Source: Streptomyces cadmiisoli (GTDB taxonomy: Bacteria; Actinomycetota; Actinomycetes; Streptomycetales; Streptomycetaceae). Taken from it: 64,000 nt of DNA. Both the position numbers and the translations under genes were made by a program. Location of the stretch: the NCBI RefSeq assembly GCF_003261055.1, contig NZ_CP030073.1, positions 8,060,001 through 8,124,000 on the forward strand. The letters are read 5' to 3'. How positions within the stretch are numbered: position 1 is the first letter of the stretch; the number at the start of each line of letters is the position of its first letter. Below, one piece after another: positions 40,736 through 49,390 of this stretch. The notes beneath the pieces were generated by a model, which did no database searches, had not been told where the DNA came from, and saw only the letters and a list, made by a program, of their open reading frames with translations.

Positions 40736-43225
40736 ATGACGGGACAGCAGCTGAAGGCAGTGGAGACTGCCGCCGTCCCGGACACGGAAGTCGCGCTCGC
40801 CGGGTTGCTCGCGGACGTCGCCAAGCTGGACGAGGTGCCGTTCGACAGCCACTTCTTCAACGACCTCGGGGCCGACTCCCTGGTCATGGCGCATTTCTGC
40901 GCCCGTGTCAGGAAGCGCCCCGACCTGCCGTCGGTGTCGATGCGCGACATCTACCGGTATCCGACCATCAGCGCACTGGTCGCCGCGCTGGCCGGCGGTA
41001 CGCCGCAGGACACGGACCTCGGCGCACCACCGATCACCGCCCTCGACACCCGGCCGCCCGCCGAGCCGATCGGCCGGCCCCACTTCGTGCTCTGCGGCGT
41101 GCTGCAGGCGCTGTGCTATCTCGGCTACGCCTCCCTCGTCGCCGTCATCACCACGCGCGGCTACGAATGGATCGCGGGCGGAAAGAGCGTGCTGGCGAGC
41201 TACGCGCGGTCCGTCGTGTTCGGCGCCGTTCTGCTGGTCGTCCTGTGCGCGCTGCCCATCGTCATGAAGTGGCTGCTGATCGGCCGGTGGAAACCGCAGC
41301 GGATCCGCATCTGGAGTCTGCCCTACGTCCGCTTCTGGCTGGTCAGGACCCTGGTCCGGTCGAGCCCGGCCCGACTGTTCGCCGGGTCGCCGCTGTACCC
41401 GCTCTACCTCAGGGCGCTGGGCGCCCGGGTCGGCCGGGGAGTGACCTTCCTGTCGCGGAGCGTGCCCGTCTGCACCGATCTGCTGACGATCGGCGAGAAC
41501 ACGGTGGTCCGCAAGGATTCGCTGATCAGCTGCTACCACGCACATGACGGCGTGATCGAGACGGGTCCGGTCACCCTGGGCCGGGACGCGGTCGTCAGCG
41601 AGGCGACGGTGCTGGACATCGGCACCCGCCTCGGCGACGGGTCCCAGCTCGGCCACGCCTCCTCGCTGCACACCGGTCAGCAGGTCCCGGACGGCGAGCG
41701 CTGGCACGGATCACCGGGCGAGCCCACGGACGCCGAGTTCCAGCCGCTGGAGGCCGCCCGCTGCGGCACTCTGCGCCGTGCGGTCCACGGAGTGCTCCTG
41801 CTGCTGGTCCTGGTGACGGTGTACGTCCCGCTGGCGGTGGGCTGTCTGGACGTGCTGCTCACGCGCGTCCTGGCGAGCAACGCGATGCTGCGGGAGCAGA
41901 CCTCCGCGATCGGCTGGAACTACTACGGGGACCTGTTCGTGGTGACGGTCGTGGGCTTCGCCCTCGCGTTGCCCGCCTCCCTCGTCCTCATGGCAACCGT
42001 CCCGCGGCTGCTCGCCCGGTTCGTCACCCTGGGCCGGACGTATCCGCTGTACGGCTTCCATCATGGCGTGCACCGGGCGATCCTCCTGCTGACCAACAGC
42101 CGCTTCCTCACGCGCCTGTTCGGCGACAGCAGCGCCATCGTGTACTACCTGCGCTGGATCGGCTACGACCTCCGGCACGTGGAGCAGTCCGGGTCGAACT
42201 TCGGCACCGGGGTCAAGCACGAGAGCCCCTTCGCCAGCAAGGTCGGCAGCGGGACGATGGTCGCCGACGGCCTGTCTTTGATGAACGCCGACTACTCCAG
42301 CACGTCCTTCCGTGTCTCGCGGATCGAGATCGGGGCGCACAACTTCCTCGGGAACCGGATCTCCTACCCCGCGCGCGGCAGAACCGGTGACAACTGCCTC
42401 CTGGCGACCAAGGTGATGGTCCCCGTCGACGGCCCGGTCCGGCACGACGTGGGACTGCTGGGATCTCCCAGTTTCGAGATCCCGCGGTCAGTGGTGCGGG
42501 ACAGTACCTTCGACGAAGTGGCCGGCGGAGACGGACTGCGTCGAGGCCTGGCGGGAAAGAACCGGCACAACGCCGCCACGGTGGCGTGGACGCTGTTCGT
42601 CGCCTGGCTGTACCTCTTCTGCGTCGCGGCGCTCTATTCGACCGCGGCGAGCCTGTACGCCCGGTGGGGCACGACGACCGTCGCGCTGGCCAATGCCCTC
42701 GCATTGCCCTTCACGGTCTTCTATTTCGTCGTGGTCGAACGGATCGTGGCCGTCCGGCATCGTCCGGGACCGCTGTTCTGCTCCATTTACGACCGCCGCT
42801 TCTGGCAGCGGGAACGGTATTGGAAAGTTCCTGCGGAAACGTATCTCCAGGTCCTCAACGGCACGCCGTTCAAGGGATTCGTGTGGCGGATGCTCGGAGC
42901 CGACGTCGGCACCAGGCTGTTCGACGACGGCTGCCACCTCACCGATCGCTGGATGGTGCGGATCGGTGACAACTGCACGATCAACGCGGGAACCGTCATC
43001 CAGTGCCACTCGCAGGAGGACGGCGCGTTCAAGTCGGACCGCGTCGAGATCGGCTCCGGCTGCACCTTCAGCGTCGGAGCTTATGTGCACTACGGAGTGC
43101 GGATCGGCGACGGTGCCGTGCTCGCGACGGACTCCTTTCTCATGAAGGGCGAGGTGGTCCCCGAGCGCGCGCGCTGGGCGGGAAATCCGGCTCGCCCCGC
43201 ACTCGAAGGTGGTGGTGAAGCGTGA
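40736..43225 (+). CDS. Carrier-protein/transmembrane/hexapeptide-repeat protein, C-terminal half of a Pls-type NRPS
   Basis: 829 aa starting at ATG 5 bases after GGAGGAG. Order: peptidyl-carrier domain (about 15-85) with phosphopantetheine Ser48 in NDLGADSLV; TM pairs near 120-185, 350-420 and 615-672 (six segments in all); and left-handed beta-helix/hexapeptide-like acyltransferase blocks after each pair (ALGARVGRGVTFLSRSVPV; GTGVKHESPFASKVGSGTMVADG; VRIGDNCTINAGTVIQCH). This T-TM-LbH layout is the NRPS terminal domain found at the end of epsilon-polylysine synthetase-like (Pls/PosA) proteins, where it links amino acids without a classical C domain. Here the A domain is on the next gene, so the synthetase is split. 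Confidence 0.85.
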   Translation: MTGQQLKAVETAAVPDTEVALAGLLADVAKLDEVPFDSHFFNDLGADSLVMAHFCARVRKRPDLPSVSMRDIYRYPTISALVAALAGGTPQDTDLGAPPITALDTRPPAEPIGRPHFVLCGVLQALCYLGYASLVAVITTRGYEWIAGGKSVLASYARSVVFGAVLLVVLCALPIVMKWLLIGRWKPQRIRIWSLPYVRFWLVRTLVRSSPARLFAGSPLYPLYLRALGARVGRGVTFLSRSVPVCTDLLTIGENTVVRKDSLISCYHAHDGVIETGPVTLGRDAVVSEATVLDIGTRLGDGSQLGHASSLHTGQQVPDGERWHGSPGEPTDAEFQPLEAARCGTLRRAVHGVLLLLVLVTVYVPLAVGCLDVLLTRVLASNAMLREQTSAIGWNYYGDLFVVTVVGFALALPASLVLMATVPRLLARFVTLGRTYPLYGFHHGVHRAILLLTNSRFLTRLFGDSSAIVYYLRWIGYDLRHVEQSGSNFGTGVKHESPFASKVGSGTMVADGLSLMNADYSSTSFRVSRIEIGAHNFLGNRISYPARGRTGDNCLLATKVMVPVDGPVRHDVGLLGSPSFEIPRSVVRDSTFDEVAGGDGLRRGLAGKNRHNAATVAWTLFVAWLYLFCVAALYSTAASLYARWGTTTVALANALALPFTVFYFVVVERIVAVRHRPGPLFCSIYDRRFWQRERYWKVPAETYLQVLNGTPFKGFVWRMLGADVGTRLFDDGCHLTDRWMVRIGDNCTINAGTVIQCHSQEDGAFKSDRVEIGSGCTFSVGAYVHYGVRIGDGAVLATDSFLMKGEVVPERARWAGNPARPALEGGGEA

Positions 43226-45906
43226 TGGCAAGGGCGACGGCGTTGACCGACGGCCGACCCCACGGCGAAGCGGGATCCGGCGGGGGAGCCGCGGTCGACG
43301 ACTCGGCACGGGCCGACGACACGACCCGGGCCGAGGACGCCGCACGGACCGAGGGTGCCGCGCCCGGCGGCGGCACACCCGCCGAGGGCGGCTTCAGCGC
43401 GGTACCGCGCTGGACGCTCTCCCCGGTGCCGGGCACCGCCGAGCACATGGTGCCCGTCCCCGCGGACGTGACGGCGACACTGCACCGGCGGGCCCGCCAG
43501 ATCGGCGTGCCCCTGTCCGCGGTCCACCTCGCCGCGCACGCCAAGGTGCTCGCCGCCCTCTCCGGCGACCCCGTCGTCCGCACCGGCCTGCTGTCCGGCG
43601 AGTCCACCGTCCCCCTGCACATCGAGCTGACCGTCGAGACGGGCACCTGGCGGCGGCTGGCGCTGGCGTCCCACCGGGCCGAATCGGGACTGCCCTCCTC
43701 CCCGAAGGCCGCGCCACCGGGCGCCGACGGCTCCGCGGAACGCCCGGAGGTCGTGTTCGACCCGACCGGCCGCGGTCCCGCGGGCGCGAGCGGCACCGTC
43801 CTCACCGTGACCGTGCTGGAGGAGGACGCGGGCAGCGCCCTGCGCGTGCGCTACCGCACCGACGCGATGGACGCGGACGCCGCGACCCGGATCGCCGGCT
43901 ACCACCTCACCGCGCTCGAACGGATCGCCGACAACCCCGACGTACCGCACGACCAGCACACGCTGCTGTCCGACGAGGAGATCCGCTTCCAGATCGACGG
44001 GCTCGCCGGACCGCACCGCGAGCTCCCCGACCGGCGCTGCCACGAACTCTTCGAGGAGCGCGCCCGCAGCCGGCCGGACGCCGTCGCCGCCGTGCACCGT
44101 GACCGGCAGTGGACGTACGGGGAACTGAACGTGCGGGCCAACCGACTGGCCCGGGCCCTGCTCGCCGAAGGGCTGCGGCCCGAGGACACGGTCGCGGTGG
44201 TGACCGGCCGCGACCTGAACTGGCTCGCCGGCGTGCTCGCCGTGTTCAAGGCGGGCGGTGCCTACCTGCCCGTCGATCCGAACTACCCGCCCGGCCGCAT
44301 CACCACCATGCTCACCCGGGCAGGCTGCCGCTTCGTGCTCACCGAGCCGGGCGCCACCACGAACCTGGAACCGGCGCTGGAGCCGCTGTCCGGCACCCGA
44401 ACGCTGCACATCCCGGACATCACCGAGCAGGCCACCGACGGAACCGACCCGGGCGTCGACGTGCCGGCGAACGGGCTCGCGTACGTGTTCTTCACCTCCG
44501 GCTCCACCGGTGAGCCCAAGGGCGCGATGTGTGAGCACGCGGGCCTGCTCAACCACCTCTACGCCAAGATCGACGACCTGGGGATGGACGCCGGTTCGGT
44601 CGTGGCGCAGACCGCCTCGCAGTGCTTCGACATCTCGCTGTGGCAGTTGCTGTCCGGACTGCTGACCGGAGGTCGGACCCTGCTGATCGAGCAGGAGGCG
44701 ATCCTCGACGCCGACCGGTTCCTCGACACGATCGCCGAAGGCCGGGTCACCGTGCTCCAGGTCGTGCCCTCCTACCTCGACGTCCTGTTGTCCGCGCTCG
44801 AACGCAGCCCCCGCGACCTGCCGGACCTGCGCTGCGTGTCGGTCACCGGGGAAGCGCTCAAGAGCGAGCTGGCCCAGCGGTGGTTCACCTCCGGGCCCGC
44901 GATCCGACTGGTCAACGCCTACGGACTGACCGAGACGTCCGACGACACCAATCACGAGGTGATGGACCGGGCGCCCGTCGGCGACCGGGTCCCGCTCGGC
45001 CCGCCCGTGCACAACGTGCGCGTCTATGTCGTCGACGACCAGCTGATGCCGGTCCCGCTCGGCGCCCCCGGAGCCATCGTCTTCTCCGGCGTCTGCGTCG
45101 GCCGCGGCTATGTCAACGACGCCGAGCGCACCCGGCTCGCCTATCTCGCCGACCCCCACCGTCCCGGTCAGCGGCTCTACCAGGGCGGCGACTTCGGCCG
45201 CTGGCTGCCCGACGGGAAGCTCGAATACCTCGGCCGAAGGGACGCACAGGTCAAGATCCGCGGATTCCGCGTCGAGATCGGTGAGATCGAGAACACGCTG
45301 CTCCGGGTCCCCGGCGTCCGTGACGGCGCGGTGGTGGTGACGGGAGAGGGGCACAGCAGGCAACTGGCCGCGTTCTGCACCAGCGAGGACGGCACCCTGA
45401 CCACCGAGGAAGTCCGTGCGCGCCTCGGGGACCTGCTGCCCGAATTCATGGTCCCGGCCGTCCTCCACCAGGTGGCCCGACTGCCGCTCACGGCCAACGG
45501 CAAGATCGACAAGAAGGCGCTGACCGCGCTGGCGGACGAACTCGCTACGACCGGCGAAGCCCGCCAGGAGCCCCGGACGCCGACCGAGCGGCGGCTCGCG
45601 GAGAAGTTCGCGTCGGTCCTCGGTGTACCGCCGGACCGCGTCGGCCGGGACGACAGCTTCTTCGACCTGGGCGGCACCTCCCTGTCCGCCGTCCGCCTCG
45701 CGGTGTCCCTGGACCGGTTGATCTCCCTGCCCGACCTCACCAGCCATCCGGTCCTGGCGGACCTGGCCCGTCTCCTCGACACCCGGACGTCCGGTCCGGC
45801 CGGCACCCGGACATCGGACCGGACCGCGACACCCGCCGAGGACACCTCCCCACCGGTGGCCGCCACGTCCCGCGCACCCGCCCGGCCGAAGTCGCCGAGA
45901 CCCTGA
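43225..45906 (+). CDS. NRPS adenylation-carrier protein (predicted to load diaminopropionate)
   Basis: 893 aa. Low-complexity start (1-60), a region of about 65-245 resembling only the C-terminal lobe of a condensation domain, A domain (about 270-770) with A3 FFTSGSTGEPKG, A4 CFDISLWQL, A5 NAYGLTETSDD, A7 YQGGDFGRW, A8 GRRDAQVKIRGFRVEIGEIE, A10 LTANGKIDKK, then a carrier with Ser819 in DLGGTSLS. By-eye pocket residues give about DIWQSTADDK, two acids at positions 330/331, suiting a cationic side chain. The start overlaps the previous stop (TGATG; GTG at 43222 is also possible). Function with the carrier/hexapeptide protein and SbnAB is inferred. Confidence 0.88.
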   Translation: MARATALTDGRPHGEAGSGGGAAVDDSARADDTTRAEDAARTEGAAPGGGTPAEGGFSAVPRWTLSPVPGTAEHMVPVPADVTATLHRRARQIGVPLSAVHLAAHAKVLAALSGDPVVRTGLLSGESTVPLHIELTVETGTWRRLALASHRAESGLPSSPKAAPPGADGSAERPEVVFDPTGRGPAGASGTVLTVTVLEEDAGSALRVRYRTDAMDADAATRIAGYHLTALERIADNPDVPHDQHTLLSDEEIRFQIDGLAGPHRELPDRRCHELFEERARSRPDAVAAVHRDRQWTYGELNVRANRLARALLAEGLRPEDTVAVVTGRDLNWLAGVLAVFKAGGAYLPVDPNYPPGRITTMLTRAGCRFVLTEPGATTNLEPALEPLSGTRTLHIPDITEQATDGTDPGVDVPANGLAYVFFTSGSTGEPKGAMCEHAGLLNHLYAKIDDLGMDAGSVVAQTASQCFDISLWQLLSGLLTGGRTLLIEQEAILDADRFLDTIAEGRVTVLQVVPSYLDVLLSALERSPRDLPDLRCVSVTGEALKSELAQRWFTSGPAIRLVNAYGLTETSDDTNHEVMDRAPVGDRVPLGPPVHNVRVYVVDDQLMPVPLGAPGAIVFSGVCVGRGYVNDAERTRLAYLADPHRPGQRLYQGGDFGRWLPDGKLEYLGRRDAQVKIRGFRVEIGEIENTLLRVPGVRDGAVVVTGEGHSRQLAAFCTSEDGTLTTEEVRARLGDLLPEFMVPAVLHQVARLPLTANGKIDKKALTALADELATTGEARQEPRTPTERRLAEKFASVLGVPPDRVGRDDSFFDLGGTSLSAVRLAVSLDRLISLPDLTSHPVLADLARLLDTRTSGPAGTRTSDRTATPAEDTSPPVAATSRAPARPKSPRP

Positions 45907-45964
45907 TCCGGGCCCCCGCCGCGCCGGCCGCCCCCTGAACCCGCGCATCCCGAGGAGAAACCAC

Positions 45965-46999
45965 ATGCTGTCCGCACTGTTCCGCAAACGCCCGGCCCCC
46001 GAGGCGCCGGCTCAGAACGCCGGGAGCACCACCCCTCCGGCCCCCGGCGCGCCGCCGGTCCTTCAGGCCGAGGCCGTCTCGGACGCCGCGGCCTGGGTGG
46101 GCGTCCGGCGCGACAGACTGCGCGACCTGGTCGCCGAGCACGGCGTCGTCACGGTCCAGGGGCTCGGTCTGCGCACACCGGCGGACGTCGAAGCGGTCCT
46201 GCACCAGGTGGCCGACCGACCCGTGACCGAACGGGAGGCGTTCGCCGCCCGCGACCGTCACGCCGAAGGCGTCTACTCGTCGTCGGCATGGCCGCCCAAC
46301 CAGCCCATGTGCATGCACCACGAACTCAGTTACACGCTGGAGTGCCCCAGCCTGCTGCTGTTCGCGTGCCTCGAGCCGCCCACCGAGGGCGGCGCCACCG
46401 CCGTGGCCGACTCGGCCGCCGTGCTGGAGGCGCTGCCGGCCGAACTCGTCGACCGGTTCGAACGGGAGGGCTGGCTGCTCACCCGCAGTTACAACGACGA
46501 GATCGGTGCCACGCTGAGCCAGTCCTTCGGCACCGACGACCACGACGCCGTCGAGGCGTACTGCCGCGCCAACGCCATCGACTGGTCCTGGCAGCCGGAC
46601 GGCTCGCTGCGGACCCGGCAGCACCGGCCCGCCGTGGTGCGGCACCCCGAGTCCGGCCGGCGCTGCTGGTTCAACCAGATCGCCTTCCTCAACGAGTGGA
46701 CGATGGCCCCCGAGGTGCGGGAGTTCCTCGTCGAGGAGTACGGCCCCGACGGCCTTCCCTTCAACACCCGCTACGGCAACGGAGACCCCGTGCCCCGCGA
46801 GGTCGTCGAGCAGATCAACACCGTCTACGACGCGCACACCGTGCGTCGCCCCTGGAACTCCGGAGACCTGATGCTCGTGGACAACATCCGCACTGCTCAC
46901 AGCCGCGAGGCGTACCAAGGACCGCGGGATGTGGTGGTGGCCCTGGCGGACCCGGTGCGACCGGACCGCCCCTCAGCGACGGGAAGGGCGGCGGCATGA
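45965..46999 (+). CDS. TauD/SyrP-like Fe(II)/2-oxoglutarate-dependent oxygenase
   Basis: 344 aa double-stranded beta-helix oxygenase. The metal triad is visible as HHE (in CMHHELSYT, about 115-123) and the distal His in NIRTAHSREAY (about 307-317). The 2OG-binding Arg follows in the family's 'R' position, probably in the ValAla-rich C-terminal strand (PRDVVVALADPVRP). SyrP-type members beta-hydroxylate Asp or other amino acids bound to NRPS carriers. It starts after GAGGAGA and overlaps the SbnB-like gene (ATGA). It may hydroxylate the diaminopropionate or a tethered residue. Confidence 0.87.
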   Translation: MLSALFRKRPAPEAPAQNAGSTTPPAPGAPPVLQAEAVSDAAAWVGVRRDRLRDLVAEHGVVTVQGLGLRTPADVEAVLHQVADRPVTEREAFAARDRHAEGVYSSSAWPPNQPMCMHHELSYTLECPSLLLFACLEPPTEGGATAVADSAAVLEALPAELVDRFEREGWLLTRSYNDEIGATLSQSFGTDDHDAVEAYCRANAIDWSWQPDGSLRTRQHRPAVVRHPESGRRCWFNQIAFLNEWTMAPEVREFLVEEYGPDGLPFNTRYGNGDPVPREVVEQINTVYDAHTVRRPWNSGDLMLVDNIRTAHSREAYQGPRDVVVALADPVRPDRPSATGRAAA

Positions 47000-48066
47000 G
47001 CGCAGTACGTCCCGCTCCCGAGCACGCGGCCCCGGCCGGGACGCCGGCCGTCCCGTCCTTCGCGGTCATCCCCGGGGACGAGGTCAAGAACGTGCTCGAA
47101 GGCCGTGAGAAGGCCGTGGTCGAGGTGGTCGAGGCGACCTACCGCCTGCACGGGGCCGGCCGTACGGTCAATCCGCCGTCCTACTTCCTGCGCTTCCCCG
47201 ACCGGCCCTCCTCACGGATCATCGCCCTGCCCGCCTCACTCGGCGGCGAGAACCAGGTGGACGGCCTGAAGTGGATCTCCAGCTTCCCCGCCAACGTCGA
47301 GTCGGGCATCCCGAGGGCGTCGGCCGTGCTGATCCTCAACGACCCCGGCACGGGCTATCCCTACGCCTGTCTGGAGAGCTCGATCATCAGCGCCGTCAGG
47401 ACCGCCGCGTCCGCCGCGGCGGCCGCCGACCGGCTCAGCAGCGGGCGCCCGCGCCCGACCCGCCTCGGGTTCGTCGGAGCCGGTCTGATCGCCCGGTACA
47501 TCCACACGTACCTGGAGGGCACCGGCTGGTCCTTCGACGCCGTCGGTGTGCACGATCTGTCCACCGACAGCGCGGCGGGATTCCGGACCTACCTGGAGCA
47601 GTCCGGAGCCGCCGGGCGCGTCACCGTGCACGGCAGCGCGGAAGAACTGATCCGCAACAGCGACCTGATCGTCTTCGCCACCGTCGCCGACCGGCCGCAC
47701 ATCGACGAACCCTCGTGGTTCCGCCACAACCCGGTGGTGCTGCACGTGTCCCTGCGCGACCTCGCGCCGCAGGTGCTGCTGTCCGCCGCGAACGTCGTCG
47801 ACGACGTCGACCACTGCCTCAGGGCGGCGACGTCACCGGCGCTCACGGAAGACCTCACCGGAAACCGTGACTTCCTGCTCGGCACGCTGGACGACGTGAT
47901 GGCCGGCCGGGTGACCGTGCCCGCCGACCGACCCGTCGTGTTCTCACCGTTCGGCCTGGGAGTGCTCGACCTCGCGGTCGGCAAGTTCGTCTACGAGGAG
48001 GTGGCCCGTTCCGGCGAACTACGGATCATCGACAACTTCTTCCACGAACTGCGCCGGCACGGCTGA
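46996..48066 (+). CDS. sbnB: SbnB-like N-(2-amino-2-carboxyethyl)-L-glutamate dehydrogenase
   Basis: 356 aa of the ornithine cyclodeaminase/mu-crystallin family. ADP-binding GFVGAGLIARYIHTYLEG (about 157-174) and the substrate region GLKWISSFPANVESGIPRASAVLILND (about 90-116) are typical. SbnB oxidatively splits N-(2-amino-2-carboxyethyl)-glutamate into L-2,3-diaminopropionate and 2-oxoglutarate with NAD. The presence of an SbnA-like gene 53 bases downstream makes diaminopropionate formation far more likely than ornithine cyclodeaminase activity. The 2-oxoglutarate released could feed the neighbouring oxygenase. Confidence 0.9.
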   Translation: MSAVRPAPEHAAPAGTPAVPSFAVIPGDEVKNVLEGREKAVVEVVEATYRLHGAGRTVNPPSYFLRFPDRPSSRIIALPASLGGENQVDGLKWISSFPANVESGIPRASAVLILNDPGTGYPYACLESSIISAVRTAASAAAAADRLSSGRPRPTRLGFVGAGLIARYIHTYLEGTGWSFDAVGVHDLSTDSAAGFRTYLEQSGAAGRVTVHGSAEELIRNSDLIVFATVADRPHIDEPSWFRHNPVVLHVSLRDLAPQVLLSAANVVDDVDHCLRAATSPALTEDLTGNRDFLLGTLDDVMAGRVTVPADRPVVFSPFGLGVLDLAVGKFVYEEVARSGELRIIDNFFHELRRHG

Positions 48067-48119
48067 GGACGGCACAGCACCGTTCGGCCGGCGTTCCGGT
48101 CACAGACTCGGAGGCCATC

Positions 48120-49142
48120 GTGCCAGTCATATCCGTTCCCGAGGCCTTCAACGAGGAGGATCTGTACATCGACCTCGAGTCGATGTTCGGACGCCGCCTG
48201 TTCCTCAAGTGCGAGGGATTCAACTTCGCCGGTTCGATCAAACTGAAGGCCGCGACCGAGATGGTGGAGTCCGCCGAACGGCGCGGAGTCCTCACCCGCA
48301 ACTCGATCCTGGTGGAGTCCTCGTCGGGCAATCTCGGGGTGGCCCTGAGCATGATCGCGGCAAGCAAGGGCTACCGGTTCGTCTGTGTGACGGACTCCCG
48401 CTGCAATCTTGCCACCCGACAGATGATGGAGGCGCTCGGCAGCCAGGTGCACGTCATCGCCCATGAGCACGCCGCCGGGGGCGGCCTGCTGGGAGCACGG
48501 CTGGAGTACGTGCGCAGCCTGTGTGCCGCGGACGACCGGTACGTGTGGCTGAGCCAGTACACCAACCCGGAGAACTGGAAGGCGCACTACCGCCGAACGG
48601 CTCCGGCCATCGCCCGCTTCTTCCCGAAGCTGGACGTGCTGTTCATCGGTGTCGGCACCACCGGCACCCTGATGGGGTGCGCACGCTGGTTCCGGTCCTG
48701 GCACCGGCCGGTGCGGATCGTCGCCGTGGACAGCGTCGGCTCCGCCATCTTCGGCGACCCGCCGGGCCGCCGTATGATCCCCGGCCTCGGTATGAGCGTC
48801 CGGCCGCCGCTGCTGGACGAGTCGTACGTGGACGAGGCGGTGCACGTCGAGGAGACCGACACCATCCGCACCTGCCGGCAACTGGCCAAGCGGGGCTTCC
48901 TCTTCGGCGGCTCCACCGGCACGGTGGTCAGCGGGGCGATGAGCTGGCTGGACCGGCACGACTCCCGCGGCCTCACCACGGTGGCGATCGCCCCCGACCT
49001 CGGTGAGCGCTACCTCGACACGATCTACCAGACCAACTGGGTGCAGGCACTCTACGGTGCCGATTTCCTCGCCCAGGAGGCGCCGGCGGCCCCGGGTACC
49101 ACGGCCCGTGAGCCGAGCACGGTGCACGGCCGGCCCAGCTGA
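48120..49142 (+). CDS. sbnA: SbnA-like N-(2-amino-2-carboxyethyl)-L-glutamate synthase (PLP)
   Basis: 340 aa cysteine synthase-fold enzyme. The PLP lysine is in FAGSIKLKAA (about 37-46), the Asn loop is SSSGNLGVALS (about 69-79), and the phosphate-binding loop is GVGTTGTLMG (about 178-187). SbnA joins O-phospho-L-serine and L-glutamate to the SbnB substrate. GTG at 48120 follows GGAGG at 5 bases. It is the last gene of the five-gene cluster; a strong hairpin follows. Ordinary cysteine synthases carry SxKDR-type PLP motifs; here GSIKLKAA matches the SbnA branch. Confidence 0.9.
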   Translation: MPVISVPEAFNEEDLYIDLESMFGRRLFLKCEGFNFAGSIKLKAATEMVESAERRGVLTRNSILVESSSGNLGVALSMIAASKGYRFVCVTDSRCNLATRQMMEALGSQVHVIAHEHAAGGGLLGARLEYVRSLCAADDRYVWLSQYTNPENWKAHYRRTAPAIARFFPKLDVLFIGVGTTGTLMGCARWFRSWHRPVRIVAVDSVGSAIFGDPPGRRMIPGLGMSVRPPLLDESYVDEAVHVEETDTIRTCRQLAKRGFLFGGSTGTVVSGAMSWLDRHDSRGLTTVAIAPDLGERYLDTIYQTNWVQALYGADFLAQEAPAAPGTTAREPSTVHGRPS

Positions 49143-49214
49143 GGGGCGACCCGCCGGGCCGGTCCGTGCAAGGCGGGTCGGCGGCCCCGGCGGGAGCCCG
49201 GCAGATTCGTCACC

Positions 49215-49248
49215 GTCCGCCGCCGGAACGTCGGTTCCGGCGGCGGAC
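49215..49248. terminator. Bidirectional terminator after the diaminopropionate cluster
   Basis: Perfect 15-bp stem 49215-49229 / 49234-49248 (GTCCGCCGCCGGAAC and complement) with loop GTCG, between the SbnA-like gene (+) and the anti-sigma gene (-). A second weaker hairpin (GACCCGCC...GGCGGGTC) lies at about 49148-49179. Confidence 0.85.
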
Positions 49249-49390
49249 CGGTGCGTCCGTACCCGGTGGTGGACGGTCGCGGTGGCCGGGCGGGCGACGC
49301 AGGTGACGACGGTCCGAGCGCGGGCCGCAGACCGTCGCGGTCGCCGGCACACCGTGAACGGTGGGCGCCGGGTGACGCGTCCAGCCGTCC

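Noticed and set aside
43090..45987. A 965-codon open frame on the minus strand across the adenylation gene
   Set aside because: It mirrors the plus-strand NRPS gene, which has all A-domain motifs; the minus frame is Gly/Arg/Val-rich with no recognisable domain, a common artefact of high-GC DNA.
46996..48066. Ornithine cyclodeaminase (proline-forming) activity
   Set aside because: Pairing with an SbnA-like gene within an NRPS cluster makes the SbnB role much more likely.
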